From positions 23,101 through 69,627 of the forward strand of contig DEFE01000044.1 in assembly GCA_002350625.1 (NCBI GenBank): a stretch of 46,527 nucleotides of DNA, read 5' to 3'. Both the position numbers and the translations under genes were made by a program. This document shows positions 39,577 through 46,527 of the stretch, piece after piece. A model generated the notes under the pieces. That model searched no databases and was not told where the DNA came from. It saw only the letters and a list, made by a program, of their open reading frames with translations. The number at the start of each line of letters is the position of its first letter. Position 1 is the first letter of the stretch. This stretch comes from Lachnospiraceae bacterium UBA2860 (GTDB lineage Bacteria > Bacillota > Clostridia > Lachnospirales > Lachnospiraceae).

Positions 39577-39699
39577 ATGCCCGCAGCCGTCCGCAAAAGA
39601 ACAAAGGGTACGGCAGCAGCCGCCCGCAGCAGAACAAAAAGTGCGGCAGCAGCCGCCCGCAGCAGAATAAAGGATGCGGCAGCAGCCGCCCGCACATAA
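39577..39699 (+). CDS. Possible 40-residue Ala/Arg/Lys repeat peptide
   Basis: An ATG at 39577 opens a 40-codon frame ending in TAA at the foot of the terminator. The peptide is built of an 11-residue unit, AAAARSRTKSA and variants, and is strongly basic, recalling histone H1-like tails. The GAGAGG before the ATG is too close for a good Shine-Dalgarno. Because the DNA repeat is a multiple of three, the other two frames are also open, so coding is unproven. Confidence 0.25.
   Translation: MPAAVRKRTKGTAAAARSRTKSAAAAARSRIKDAAAAART
39578..39696 (+). repeat. 33-bp tandem repeat, about 3.6 copies
   Basis: Units start at 39578 (degenerate), 39611, 39644 and 39677 (partial), all exactly 33 nt apart. 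Units 2 and 3 are identical in the first 24 positions, beginning CGGCAGCAGCCGCCCGCAGC. The array follows the PAP2 stop by 12 nt and runs directly into the terminator palindrome. Confidence 0.9.
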
Positions 39700-39734
39700 A
39701 AAACCGCCCGTACGGGCGGTTTTTTATGTGCGGG
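39689..39734. terminator. Perfect 46-bp palindromic bidirectional terminator
   Basis: Each 23-nt arm is the exact complement of the other, centred between 39711 and 39712, with a CCGCCCGT/ACGGGCGG core flanked by six A and six T. It serves the converging PAP2 and HPr-family genes. Confidence 0.9.
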
Positions 39735-39749
39735 TGGCGCTGAGCTTCG

Positions 39750-40007
39750 TTATGCTCTTCGCGTCAGATACGCTTCGATCCGGTCCATGGCCTCTTTCTC
39801 GTCGGATCCGTCGGTGAGAACCGTGACTTCCGCTCCGGCGTCGAGACCGAGCGTCATCATGCCCATGATACTCTTGGCGTTGACGCGTCTGTTCTCGGAT
39901 TCCACATACACCTCGCTCTGAAACTGGCTTGCCATCTGGACAAGCAGGGCGACAGGTCTCGTCTCAAGACCTCCGTCCAGTCGAACCGTGATTTCCCTCT
40001 TTGTCAT
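39750..40007 (-). CDS. crh: Crh-like HPr family protein (Ser46 only)
   Basis: This is an 85-residue HPr-fold protein. Ser46 lies in VNAKSIMGMMTL, the site for HPrK. At position 15, where HPr has the PTS-phosphorylated histidine and Bacillus Crh has glutamine, this protein has Glu (GLETRP). The protein cannot carry PTS phosphate and should act only as a regulator through Ser46-P and CcpA. The sequence resembles Bacillus Crh through most of its length, and the gene follows whiA as crh does there. Confidence 0.88.
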   Translation of the reverse strand: MTKREITVRLDGGLETRPVALLVQMASQFQSEVYVESENRRVNAKSIMGMMTLGLDAGAEVTVLTDGSDEKEAMDRIEAYLTRRA

Positions 40008-40040
40008 AATAATCCTCCATAGAACAGTTGACCCGGCTCT

Positions 40041-40937
40041 CTAGTGCGCGCGCATCTTCTCCGCGATGCCGCCGAGCTTTCTCAGACGGTGATTGACACC
40101 TGATTTGCCGATCGGGGGGTCGAGGTACTGCCCGAGCTCCGCAAGCGGGGCATCCGGATGGGCCAGACGCACCTCCGCCATCTCCCGCAGCGCATCCGGC
40201 AGGTCTCCGAACCCGCCGTGGTCCCGGATGTAGCGGATGTCGTCCATCTGGCGCACCGCCGAGACGACAGTCTTGTTGAGATTGGCCGTCTCGCAGTTCA
40301 CGATGCGGTTGACGCTGCCGCGCATCTCCTTCATGACGCGCACGCTCTCGATGTTGAGAAAGGATATGCTCGCTCCCATCTCACCGAGCAGCGTGACGAT
40401 CTGGTCGCCCTCCTTCAGATAGACGACGTGATCGTCCTTGCGCAGCACGATCTTGGCGTCGAGCATCAGCGAACGCATCGCGCTTTGTACCGCTTCGGAC
40501 GTGCCGCGCTCCTCACACACGATCTCGAGATGATAGGATTTCTCCGGGTCCGAGACCGAACCTGCGGCGAGAAACGCGCCCCTTAAAAATGATCTGACAC
40601 AACAGGCAAGACGCAAAAGCGAGCTGTGGCCGAGAGATTTTTTCACTTCTTCCGGAGTGATCCCTCCGCCGCAGGCGATCTCATAGGAGACGCCTCTGCC
40701 GCGCTTTCTGGATTCCGTCTGAGTGACAACTGGTACTATATTATACGCTTTTCGAAATAAAGTAAAGAGCAAACTGGCGGCACCTTCGCTTTCCGTCCGG
40801 GCCAGCACGCCGCGCTCTTCCTCCTCTTCATCCGGTTTCAAAATCATGAGCAGCGCGGACAGCTCGGCGAGAAGGCAATGCCTCGCGGAAGGAACGATTT
40901 CAAGCAGTTCCTTCTTGACTTCCGATGAAAATGACAT
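40041..40937 (-). CDS. whiA: Sporulation/division regulator WhiA
   Basis: This is a 298-residue DNA-binding protein with the degenerate homing-endonuclease-like N-terminal domain (FLRGAFLAAGSVSDPEKSYHLE) and the C-terminal helix-turn-helix (PDAPLAELGQYLDPPIGKSG, then VNHRLRKLGGIAEKM). In Bacillota it influences cell division and chromosome segregation. It lies between rapZ and the Crh-like gene. Confidence 0.95.
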   Translation of the reverse strand: MSFSSEVKKELLEIVPSARHCLLAELSALLMILKPDEEEEERGVLARTESEGAASLLFTLFRKAYNIVPVVTQTESRKRGRGVSYEIACGGGITPEEVKKSLGHSSLLRLACCVRSFLRGAFLAAGSVSDPEKSYHLEIVCEERGTSEAVQSAMRSLMLDAKIVLRKDDHVVYLKEGDQIVTLLGEMGASISFLNIESVRVMKEMRGSVNRIVNCETANLNKTVVSAVRQMDDIRYIRDHGGFGDLPDALREMAEVRLAHPDAPLAELGQYLDPPIGKSGVNHRLRKLGGIAEKMRAH

Positions 40938-40951
40938 GGAAAAAGCCTCCG

Positions 40952-41836
40952 TCAGAACGCTTTGCGGATCGGGTCCTTGTCGATGTCGCGGTGAAAGACG
41001 CGGACGCCGTACTCACCGCTCTCCTTCAGATGCTCCGCGATGGCGTTCGCGAGAGCCACGGAGCGGTGCCGGCCGCCGGTGCAGCCCACCGACACGACCA
41101 GCTGGTTCTTCCCCTCCGCCACATAGTTGGGAATCAGGAAGAGCAGCAGCTCAATATAGCGCCGGACAAACTCGCGGCTCACGTCGGAGTCCATGACGAA
41201 CCTGACGATCTCCGGGTCGTTGCCCGTGCAGGGGCGGAGCGCCGGCACATAGTAGGGGTTCGGCAGAAAGCGCACGTCCACGAGCAGATCCGAATCCGCC
41301 GGGATGCCGTACTTGAAGCCGAAGGACTGCACCGTCACATAGAGATCCTTGTAGTTCTGGTCCTCGATGAATATGCGGATGATTTCCCGCTTCAGTTCCT
41401 TTGTGAGAAGCCGGCTCGTATCGATGATAAAGTCCGCCCTGTCCTTGAGGTACTGAAGAGCTTCCCTCTCCCGGCGGATTCCGTCCTCGACGCTGCCTCC
41501 CTTCCCGGCGAGCGGGTGGGTGCGGCGCGTCTCTTTATAGCGCATGAGCAGCACCTCATCCGAGGCGTCGAGAAAAAGGATTTCGTATTTCAGGCCCGCC
41601 TTCTCAAGGGCGACAATCGCGTCGCCGACATTTTGTCCGGCAAAGGTGCTGCGGATGTCGAGGCCGACCGCGAATTTCGTGAACTCCGAAGAGCTGCCGT
41701 CCGCGGAGATCTGTGCAAAAGGCTGGATGAGCGAGACAGGCAGGTTGTCGACACAGTAGTAATCCGCGTCCTCCAGATAATTGAGCGCCGTGCTCTTTCC
41801 CGCGCCGGACATGCCGGTGACAATCACAAATCGCAT
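40952..41836 (-). CDS. rapZ: RNase adapter/nucleotide-binding protein RapZ (YvcJ)
   Basis: This is a 294-residue P-loop protein. The Walker A is GMSGAGKS (8-15), followed by YYCVDNLPVSLI; the C-terminal half has SFGFKYGIPADSDLLVDVRF and VSVGCTGGRHRSVALAN. In enteric bacteria it tunes glucosamine-6-phosphate synthase through small RNAs. In Bacillota the role is less clear, though YvcJ binds GTP. It starts 3 nt after murB, in a murB-rapZ-whiA-crh order. Confidence 0.95.
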   Translation of the reverse strand: MRFVIVTGMSGAGKSTALNYLEDADYYCVDNLPVSLIQPFAQISADGSSSEFTKFAVGLDIRSTFAGQNVGDAIVALEKAGLKYEILFLDASDEVLLMRYKETRRTHPLAGKGGSVEDGIRREREALQYLKDRADFIIDTSRLLTKELKREIIRIFIEDQNYKDLYVTVQSFGFKYGIPADSDLLVDVRFLPNPYYVPALRPCTGNDPEIVRFVMDSDVSREFVRRYIELLLFLIPNYVAEGKNQLVVSVGCTGGRHRSVALANAIAEHLKESGEYGVRVFHRDIDKDPIRKAF

Positions 41837-41839
41837 AAA

Positions 41840-42766
41840 CTAGAACTCCCCGAGAAACCGCACTTCCGGCTCCAGATGTACCTGAAATGCGGAAAAGACA
41901 CGTTCTTCAACGTCATTGATGAGCTTTCTTACATCATCCGCCGTGGCGCCGCCGGTATTGACGACGAAGCCGCAGTGCTTTTCCGACACCTGCGCGCCGC
42001 CGACGCGATAGCCCCTAAGGCCCGCGTCCATGATCAGCTTCCCGGCGAAATAGCCCTCCGGCCGCTTGAAGGTGCTGCCCGCGCTCGGCAGGTCGAGCGG
42101 CTGCTTCTCCTGTCTGCGCCGTTTCAGCTCCGCGCTCTCGCGCGCGATTTCTTCTTTGTCGCCTTCCCGGAGCGCGATCGTGCCGGACAGCACGATGCAG
42201 GGCCGCTTCATGAAAATGCTGCTGCGGTAGCCGAGCCCCAGATCCTCCGCCTTAAGCGCGATCTCCTCGTGCGCTTCGTCGAGGCAGCGCACTTCCTTCA
42301 GCACCTGCTTCATCTCTCCGCCGTACGCGCCGGCGTTCATGACGCAGGCGCCGCCGAAGGATCCCGGGATCCCGCCGGCAAAGACAAAGCCCTCGAGGCC
42401 TTCCTCCTGCGCCTTAGCGGCGACGGCGCTGAGGAGCGCGCCGGCCTCCGCCGTGATCTCGTCGCCATTTCTTTCGATGCGGCTCATCTGCCTGCCGATT
42501 CTTATGACAGCGCCTCTGACCCCCTTGTCGGAAACGAGCAGGTTGCTGCCATTTCCGACGATATGATAAGGGATCTCCGCGTCCTCACAGGTGCGGATGA
42601 CCGTGCGCAGTGCTTCGCCGCCGGGCGGCATCAGGAAATAATCGGCGGGACCGCCGATCCGGAATGTGGTGTGGGCGCTCATCGGCTCGTCGGCGCACAC
42701 GCCGTCCGGGCCGCACGCCCCGGTAAATGCAGCAAGGAGGCTGTCTCTTCGCTGTCCGTCAGTCAT
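41840..42766 (-). CDS. murB: UDP-N-acetylenolpyruvoylglucosamine reductase
   Basis: MurB completes UDP-MurNAc synthesis using NADPH and FAD. The 308-residue protein has the FAD blocks NTTFRIGGPAD-like (here HTTFRIGGPADYF), VGNGSNLLVSDKGVRG and FAGGIPGSFGGACVMNAGAYGGEM split over about 100-150, and the catalytic serine region PSAGSTFKRPEGYFAG, which marks the type IIa/b form of Bacillota. It ends 3 nt before rapZ. Confidence 0.96.
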   Translation of the reverse strand: MTDGQRRDSLLAAFTGACGPDGVCADEPMSAHTTFRIGGPADYFLMPPGGEALRTVIRTCEDAEIPYHIVGNGSNLLVSDKGVRGAVIRIGRQMSRIERNGDEITAEAGALLSAVAAKAQEEGLEGFVFAGGIPGSFGGACVMNAGAYGGEMKQVLKEVRCLDEAHEEIALKAEDLGLGYRSSIFMKRPCIVLSGTIALREGDKEEIARESAELKRRRQEKQPLDLPSAGSTFKRPEGYFAGKLIMDAGLRGYRVGGAQVSEKHCGFVVNTGGATADDVRKLINDVEERVFSAFQVHLEPEVRFLGEF

Positions 42767-42770
42767 GCGC

Positions 42771-44246
42771 TTACTCCTCCGACTGGTCTTCTTCGTCTTC
42801 CTCCGTCTCCGCCGGTTCCTCCGCGCGGCTCTGTACCGTCTGCGCGGTCACGGAGGCCGCGGCGTCGCTCAGATACTGGCGCGCGTTCTCCGCTTTCTGC
42901 GAATCGGGGAAGGTCTCGATGATAAGCCTGAACTGCGCATCCGCGTTTTCCGCGTCGCCAAGCATGCGGTAGGAGTGCGCCAGATAGTTAAGCACGTCGT
43001 AATCCGTGCCGTCGATCGTTTTTGCCAGCTCGAGCTTCCTGACGGCATTCTGGTAATTCTTGCCGTCAAAGGCCGCGATGCCGGCTTTCCTCAGCGCCGC
43101 GAAAAGCGAGGCGTTCATCTCGGACGCCATCGTGTCGTAGATCGCCTTGCCGTCCGTGTCAAGGAGAGACGGCTCCACCTCGGCGAGAGCCTTGGCGGCC
43201 GCGTCCGTCTGCCCGTTCTCCCAGGAGCTCATCGCCTTCACGAGATTTCTGTAGCTCGCCGCTTCGAGAGAAGCCGTCTCGACCTGCCCGGCCGCATTTT
43301 CCGCGGTCTTCTGCGAGGAGGCGATCTGATCGTTCATCATCTGAATCTGCGCGGAGTACACCGCCATGTCGGAGGAGTACTTGGTCACCTTCTCGTTGGC
43401 CGTGCGGTTGATGCTCTTCGTCCAGGCCGGGATGAAGAGGAACCAGATGGCTGCCGCGCCGATCGCGATGCCGAAGAGCATGTTGAGGATTGAGGTGCGC
43501 GCCTGGCCCCGCCGGGCGTAGGTCGGCTGGATCACTTCGCGGTCCGGGTCGTCGAGCTCGGAGGCATTTTCCTGCTCGGTCTCCCCGCGCCTGCCCCACA
43601 GCGAAAAGTGGGATTCCAGGTGGGTCTCCGTCCCCGTCTGCTCATCGACCTCGCGCAGGAAGCGCAGCGTGGTCGTGTTGGTCTTGTCGATGCGGATCGC
43701 TTTCTTAAGGAGCCTTCTCGCCTTCTCATAATCTCCGTTGTTGATGTAGAGAAGCGCGAGCAGGTGATAGCCCTTGATGAGCTTCGGATTCTGGGCGAGG
43801 ATCTTTTTCAGCTGGATGAGTGCGACGTCCTCATTTCCCTCGAAGCAGTTCCTGAGGGCGAGATTATACTTCTTGATCGTCTGGTTGATGACGTCCAGCC
43901 GGTTCGCGTCCTGCTGGAGATTGCGGATATATTCCGCCGCGATGTTGTCCTCCGGCTGAATGTTTTTCGAGATGACCCACTCCGAGAGGGCGGATACGAC
44001 CTCGCCCGTCTCAAAATAGACGAGACCCAGAAGGTTTCGCGCGGGTATGTTGAGTTTATTGAATTTCAGAGAGCGCTTCAGCTGGTCGATCGCGCCGGAC
44101 AGATCGCGCACCTGCGCCTTCTCAAGTCCCTGATTGTAATAGAGACCGGAAAGGACGGAGGCCTGCTTCTGCACCGACACGTCGAAGCCGCACTTCGGGC
44201 AGTACGCCGACTCGGTCAGCTCCGCGCCGCAGTTCATACATTTCAT
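42771..44246 (-). CDS. Zinc-ribbon TPR membrane protein
   Basis: This is a 491-residue protein of unknown function. An N-terminal zinc ribbon is formed by CMNC (3-6) and CPKC (16-19). TPR-like helices run from about 30 to 200 (for example ALLYINNGDYEKARRLLKKA). One membrane helix (about 252-275) follows an acidic linker. Outside the membrane there is a coiled coil (about 285-335) and a second TPR region (about 340-465), ending in an acidic tail. The arrangement suggests a scaffold spanning the membrane, perhaps in cell envelope assembly given the adjacent murB, but no partner is known. Confidence 0.75.
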   Translation of the reverse strand: MKCMNCGAELTESAYCPKCGFDVSVQKQASVLSGLYYNQGLEKAQVRDLSGAIDQLKRSLKFNKLNIPARNLLGLVYFETGEVVSALSEWVISKNIQPEDNIAAEYIRNLQQDANRLDVINQTIKKYNLALRNCFEGNEDVALIQLKKILAQNPKLIKGYHLLALLYINNGDYEKARRLLKKAIRIDKTNTTTLRFLREVDEQTGTETHLESHFSLWGRRGETEQENASELDDPDREVIQPTYARRGQARTSILNMLFGIAIGAAAIWFLFIPAWTKSINRTANEKVTKYSSDMAVYSAQIQMMNDQIASSQKTAENAAGQVETASLEAASYRNLVKAMSSWENGQTDAAAKALAEVEPSLLDTDGKAIYDTMASEMNASLFAALRKAGIAAFDGKNYQNAVRKLELAKTIDGTDYDVLNYLAHSYRMLGDAENADAQFRLIIETFPDSQKAENARQYLSDAAASVTAQTVQSRAEEPAETEEDEEDQSEE

Positions 44247-44249
44247 AGA

Positions 44250-44402
44250 TTATCGGCCCCTCTCGCTGCCGGAGGTCTCTTTGAGCATCTCCTTCAAAAT
44301 GTCGATCACGTCGGTCAGGTCGCGCGAATAGATCGCGCCTTCCGCCTCGTCGACATCGAGGGACGGCTTAAATTTCTTCAGTTCTTCTTCGTAATTAATC
44401 AT
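44250..44402 (-). CDS. Small 50-residue hypothetical protein
   Basis: A short frame from ATG 44402 to TAA 44250 fills the gap between folC and the TPR gene. It begins MINYEEELKKFKPSLDVDEA and contains DLTDVIDILKEMLKE, an amphipathic helical pattern with mixed charge. It overlaps the folC end by 8 nt and ends 3 nt before the next start. A GGAG lies 13 nt upstream of the ATG, a rather long spacing. No family was recognised; the tight fit and protein-like composition argue that it is real. Confidence 0.6.
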   Translation of the reverse strand: MINYEEELKKFKPSLDVDEAEGAIYSRDLTDVIDILKEMLKETSGSERGR

Positions 44403-45708
44403 CTGCTTTTCTAAGCTCCTTTATGTAGCCTGCCAGATAAAGACTGCCGCAGATAAAGACATAGCCCGCACCCTGTCTCTTCAGGATTTCCCGGTACGCC
44501 TCCTGAAAAGACGGCAGATCCGTCACGCAGGGCATGCCCGCCTCACGCATGAGGCCTGCAAGGTCCGCGCTGCTCGTGCGCCGGCTCCCTCCGATCTCCG
44601 TCACGATAATGCTCCGGAAGATATGCGGGGCAAGAATAAGGGAGATCATCTCCCGGTAATCCTTGTCCGACGCGACGGCAAAAAGGAGATGTGCGTCTCC
44701 GCCGCGCGCGATCTGCGCGGCCGCCTCCACGAAGCGCCGCACGCCGTCGGCATTGTGCGCGCCGTCAAGAAAAACACGCGGTGCGATCTGCTCCATGCGC
44801 GCCGGCCAGTACATCTTCATAAGGCCGTTTCTGACCGCCTCCGCGTCCGGCGTCTTCCCGCGCGGAAAAACCCCGTGCTCCTTCGCAAGGAGAAGCGCAA
44901 GAAGTGCGAGGGCGGCATTTTCCGCCTGATAAGGCGCTGACGCGCGGATGCGGAAATCTGCATGTCCATCATAACGGAACGCTGTGGAAAAATCAATCTC
45001 TCCGTCCGCAGCTTCCTTAATCATGACATCCCGGCTGGTGAGAAAGCGGAGAGGCGCGCCGCAGGCCTTCGCGCGCTCGCGGATCACGGAAGCGGCTTCT
45101 CTTCGGTCCCCCGCGGCCGCGCAGGGGACGCCTTCCTTCATGATGCCGGCTTTCTCCGCCGCAATTTCGGAAATGGTTCCGCCGAGGATCTGCACGTGAT
45201 CCAGACCGATCTCAGTGATCACGGTGAGGGCCGGGCGTTCGATACAGTTTGTCGCGTCGAGCCGCCCGCCGAGGCCCGTCTCGATCACGGCCGCCTCCGT
45301 CCCTTCCTCCGCGAAATACACCATCGCCATGAGAAAGAGGAATTCAAAATACAGGGGATGCGGCCGCCCTTCGTTCACCCGCTTCATGACGGCTTCCTTT
45401 ACGCGCAGGAAGATGCGCAGAAAGTCCGCGTCGCTGATGGGCTCCCCGCCGATCGAGATCCGCTCGTTCATGCGGATGAGATGCGGCGACGTAAAAAGTG
45501 CCGTCTTAAGCCCCGCTTCCTGAAGCACCGACGCAAGAAAGGCGCATACGCTGCCTTTCCCGTTCGTGCCGGCGACATGGATCACCGGGCCGATCCGGCG
45601 GTCCGGATTGCCGAGCTCCGCGAGTGTCCGGCGGGTGTCGGCAAGGGTGGCCGTCTCCGAAAACCGGGGAATTTCCTCGATGTACCTGATGGCTTCCTCG
45701 TAGGTCAT
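44395..45708 (-). CDS. folC: Folylpolyglutamate synthase / dihydrofolate synthase
   Basis: This enzyme adds glutamate to dihydropteroate/folates. It has 437 residues from the ATG at 45708, which has a GAGGAG Shine-Dalgarno; a ten-codon extension is rejected. The Mur-ligase ATP loop is HVAGTNGKGSVCAF (about 44-57), followed by LFTSPHLIRMNERI and VIETGLGGRLDATN, then VFLDGAHNADGVRRF in the C-terminal part. It follows valS, a linkage frequent in Bacillota. Confidence 0.95.
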   Translation of the reverse strand: MTYEEAIRYIEEIPRFSETATLADTRRTLAELGNPDRRIGPVIHVAGTNGKGSVCAFLASVLQEAGLKTALFTSPHLIRMNERISIGGEPISDADFLRIFLRVKEAVMKRVNEGRPHPLYFEFLFLMAMVYFAEEGTEAAVIETGLGGRLDATNCIERPALTVITEIGLDHVQILGGTISEIAAEKAGIMKEGVPCAAAGDRREAASVIRERAKACGAPLRFLTSRDVMIKEAADGEIDFSTAFRYDGHADFRIRASAPYQAENAALALLALLLAKEHGVFPRGKTPDAEAVRNGLMKMYWPARMEQIAPRVFLDGAHNADGVRRFVEAAAQIARGGDAHLLFAVASDKDYREMISLILAPHIFRSIIVTEIGGSRRTSSADLAGLMREAGMPCVTDLPSFQEAYREILKRQGAGYVFICGSLYLAGYIKELRKADD

Positions 45709-45724
45709 AGCTCTCCTCACACAA

Positions 45725-45754
45725 GAATCGCCGCACATGTCGCTGCGGCGATTC
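45725..45754 (-). other. valS-folC intercistronic hairpin
   Basis: GAATCGCCGCA (45725-45735) and TGCGGCGATTC (45744-45754) form an 11-bp stem with an 8-nt loop, 16 nt from the folC start. On the minus strand it is followed only by TTGTGTG, not a true T-run, so partial termination or mRNA processing is more likely than full termination. Confidence 0.45.
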
Positions 45755-45791
45755 CAAAGGCCTCTTGTTTTTTAAGGAGCTGCCCGCCTCT

Positions 45792-46527
45792 TCAGTCCTT
45801 CTGATAGCGGCTGAGCTGCGCGATGAGTTCTTCCTTCATCGCCTGATACTTCGCGAGCTTCGCCTTCTCCTCCTCCACCTTCGCGGCGGGTGCTTTCCCC
45901 ACGAAGTTCGGATTACTCAGCATGCCGCTCGCGCGGGCGATCTCCTTGTCCATCTTTTTGCTCTCTTCGGTGAGGCGCGCGATTTCCTTCTCGCGGTCCA
46001 CCATCTCGCTGAGCGGAATGTAGGCCGTGCCGCGGCTTAAGACCACGGACACCGCGTCCTCGAAGGGCGCCTCCGTGCCGTCGAGCACCTCGATGTGCTT
46101 CGAGAACAGCATGCGGCCGGCATTGCCGAGGGAGAAGAGGATCGTGCGGAACGCCTCCGCTTCCTCTTTGTCCTTACCGACAATGAAGAGATCCGTGCGC
46201 GTCTTCGCGGGCACGTTCATCTCCGTGCGGATGTTCCGGATGCCGCGGACGAGCTCCTTGAAGGATTCGAGGAGGCTCTCCTCTTTTTCAAAATGCCAGT
46301 CCTCCCGGTACTTGGGCCACGCGGTCGTCATGACCGTATCTTCTTCCGGCATGAGCGTGCAGTAGATCTCCTCGGAGATAAAGGGCATGTACGGATGCAG
46401 CAGCTTCATCGCCTCCGCCAGCACGGTCTTCAGCGTCCAGAGCGCCGCATTTCTCCACGCCGCGTCTCTTGCCGTATCTTCTTCCTTCATCAGGCGGAAC
46501 TTGGCGATCTCGATGTACCAGTCGCAG
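45792..46527 (-). CDS. valS: Valyl-tRNA synthetase, C-terminal part
   Basis: The visible 244 residues are the end of a gene that continues beyond the right edge. They begin with CDWYIEIAKFRL, typical of the start of the ValS anticodon-binding domain, then LHPYMPFISEEIYCTLMPEE, the domain proper, and end with the ValS-specific C-terminal coiled coil (EKEIARLTEESKKMDKEIA, then NPNFVGKAPAAKVEEEKAKL). The coiled coil separates ValS from IleS and LeuS. The catalytic HIGH and KMSKS motifs lie outside the window. Confidence 0.96.
   Translation of the reverse strand, partial: CDWYIEIAKFRLMKEEDTARDAAWRNAALWTLKTVLAEAMKLLHPYMPFISEEIYCTLMPEEDTVMTTAWPKYREDWHFEKEESLLESFKELVRGIRNIRTEMNVPAKTRTDLFIVGKDKEEAEAFRTILFSLGNAGRMLFSKHIEVLDGTEAPFEDAVSVVLSRGTAYIPLSEMVDREKEIARLTEESKKMDKEIARASGMLSNPNFVGKAPAAKVEEEKAKLAKYQAMKEELIAQLSRYQKD

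Noticed and set aside
39041..39697. A minus-strand open frame encoding repeats such as CGRLLPHPLF opposite the PAP2 gene
   Set aside because: It is antisense to a PAP2 protein with all catalytic motifs and has no ribosome binding site; the repeats only reflect the 33-bp DNA array.
42500..42540. A third copy of the REP-like palindrome inside murB (TCTGACCCCCTTGTC)
   Set aside because: Only one half resembles the element and the arms do not pair. The bases encode the conserved MurB block VSDKGVRGAVI, so the similarity is explained by protein conservation.
45725..45754. valS-folC hairpin as a strong intrinsic terminator or T-box
   Set aside because: The stem is good but no T-run follows, and a T-box for valS would lie upstream of valS, outside the window. 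Listed only as a hairpin.
1..46527. CRISPR arrays, insertion sequences, prophage genes, tRNA or rRNA genes
   Set aside because: No regularly spaced repeats, transposase or phage proteins, or cloverleaf-type sequences were recognised on either strand.

Overview
The window looks like a chromosomal core region of a GC-rich Bacillota of class Clostridia, most likely a member of the Lachnospiraceae. The grounds are the HPrK/Crh/WhiA/RapZ set, zinc-type S14 and L36, an enlarged L17 with internal insertions, a TAXI-type TRAP transporter and purine-rich Shine-Dalgarno sequences. No tRNA, rRNA, CRISPR array, insertion sequence or prophage was seen. All genes but two are on the minus strand, so the window is best read from right to left.

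Right end (46527 to 39750): the C-terminal part of valS, then folC, a 50-residue orphan, a zinc-ribbon/TPR membrane protein, murB, rapZ, whiA and a Crh-like HPr paralogue. These sit in a tight colinear run that joins tRNA charging, folate, cell wall and carbon control. Next comes a small plus-strand unit (37864 to 39565): a GNAT acetyltransferase that appears to be leaderless, and a PAP2 phosphatase. It ends in a 33-bp tandem repeat and a perfect 46-bp palindromic terminator. Divergent from it is a SipW/S26B-like membrane protein with degraded catalytic motifs and a long acidic tail.

Centre (36335 to 19817): the complete S10-spc-alpha ribosomal run, rpsJ to rplQ, including secY, adk, map, infA and rpoA. 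Two promoters were found for it. Each overlaps a terminator hairpin: one before rpsJ, one between infA and rpmJ. Two long structured non-coding leaders, before rpsJ and before rpsM, are the strongest candidates for undescribed regulatory RNAs.

Left of the ribosomal run: ftsH-uvrC (4-nt overlap), then hprK-ROK glucokinase (4-nt overlap) behind a clear promoter, a DUF5662 protein, a class A penicillin-binding protein and a YigZ/IMPACT protein. A TAXI-TRAP transporter follows (binding protein, DUF1850 protein, fused permease). After that come a cyclophilin, a secreted C39-like protein, and the tRNA and isoprenoid set tsaE-tsaB-rimI-rnz-tsaD-ispD. HPrK and its probable substrate, the Crh-like protein, are both present but lie about 24 kb apart.

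The most notable observations are the two structured ribosomal leaders; the promoter/terminator overlaps; a 27-bp REP-like palindrome present twice, one copy supplying the last residues and stop codon of uvrC; the His15-to-Glu change in the Crh-like protein; the apparently inactive S26 peptidase; and the leaderless acetyltransferase gene.
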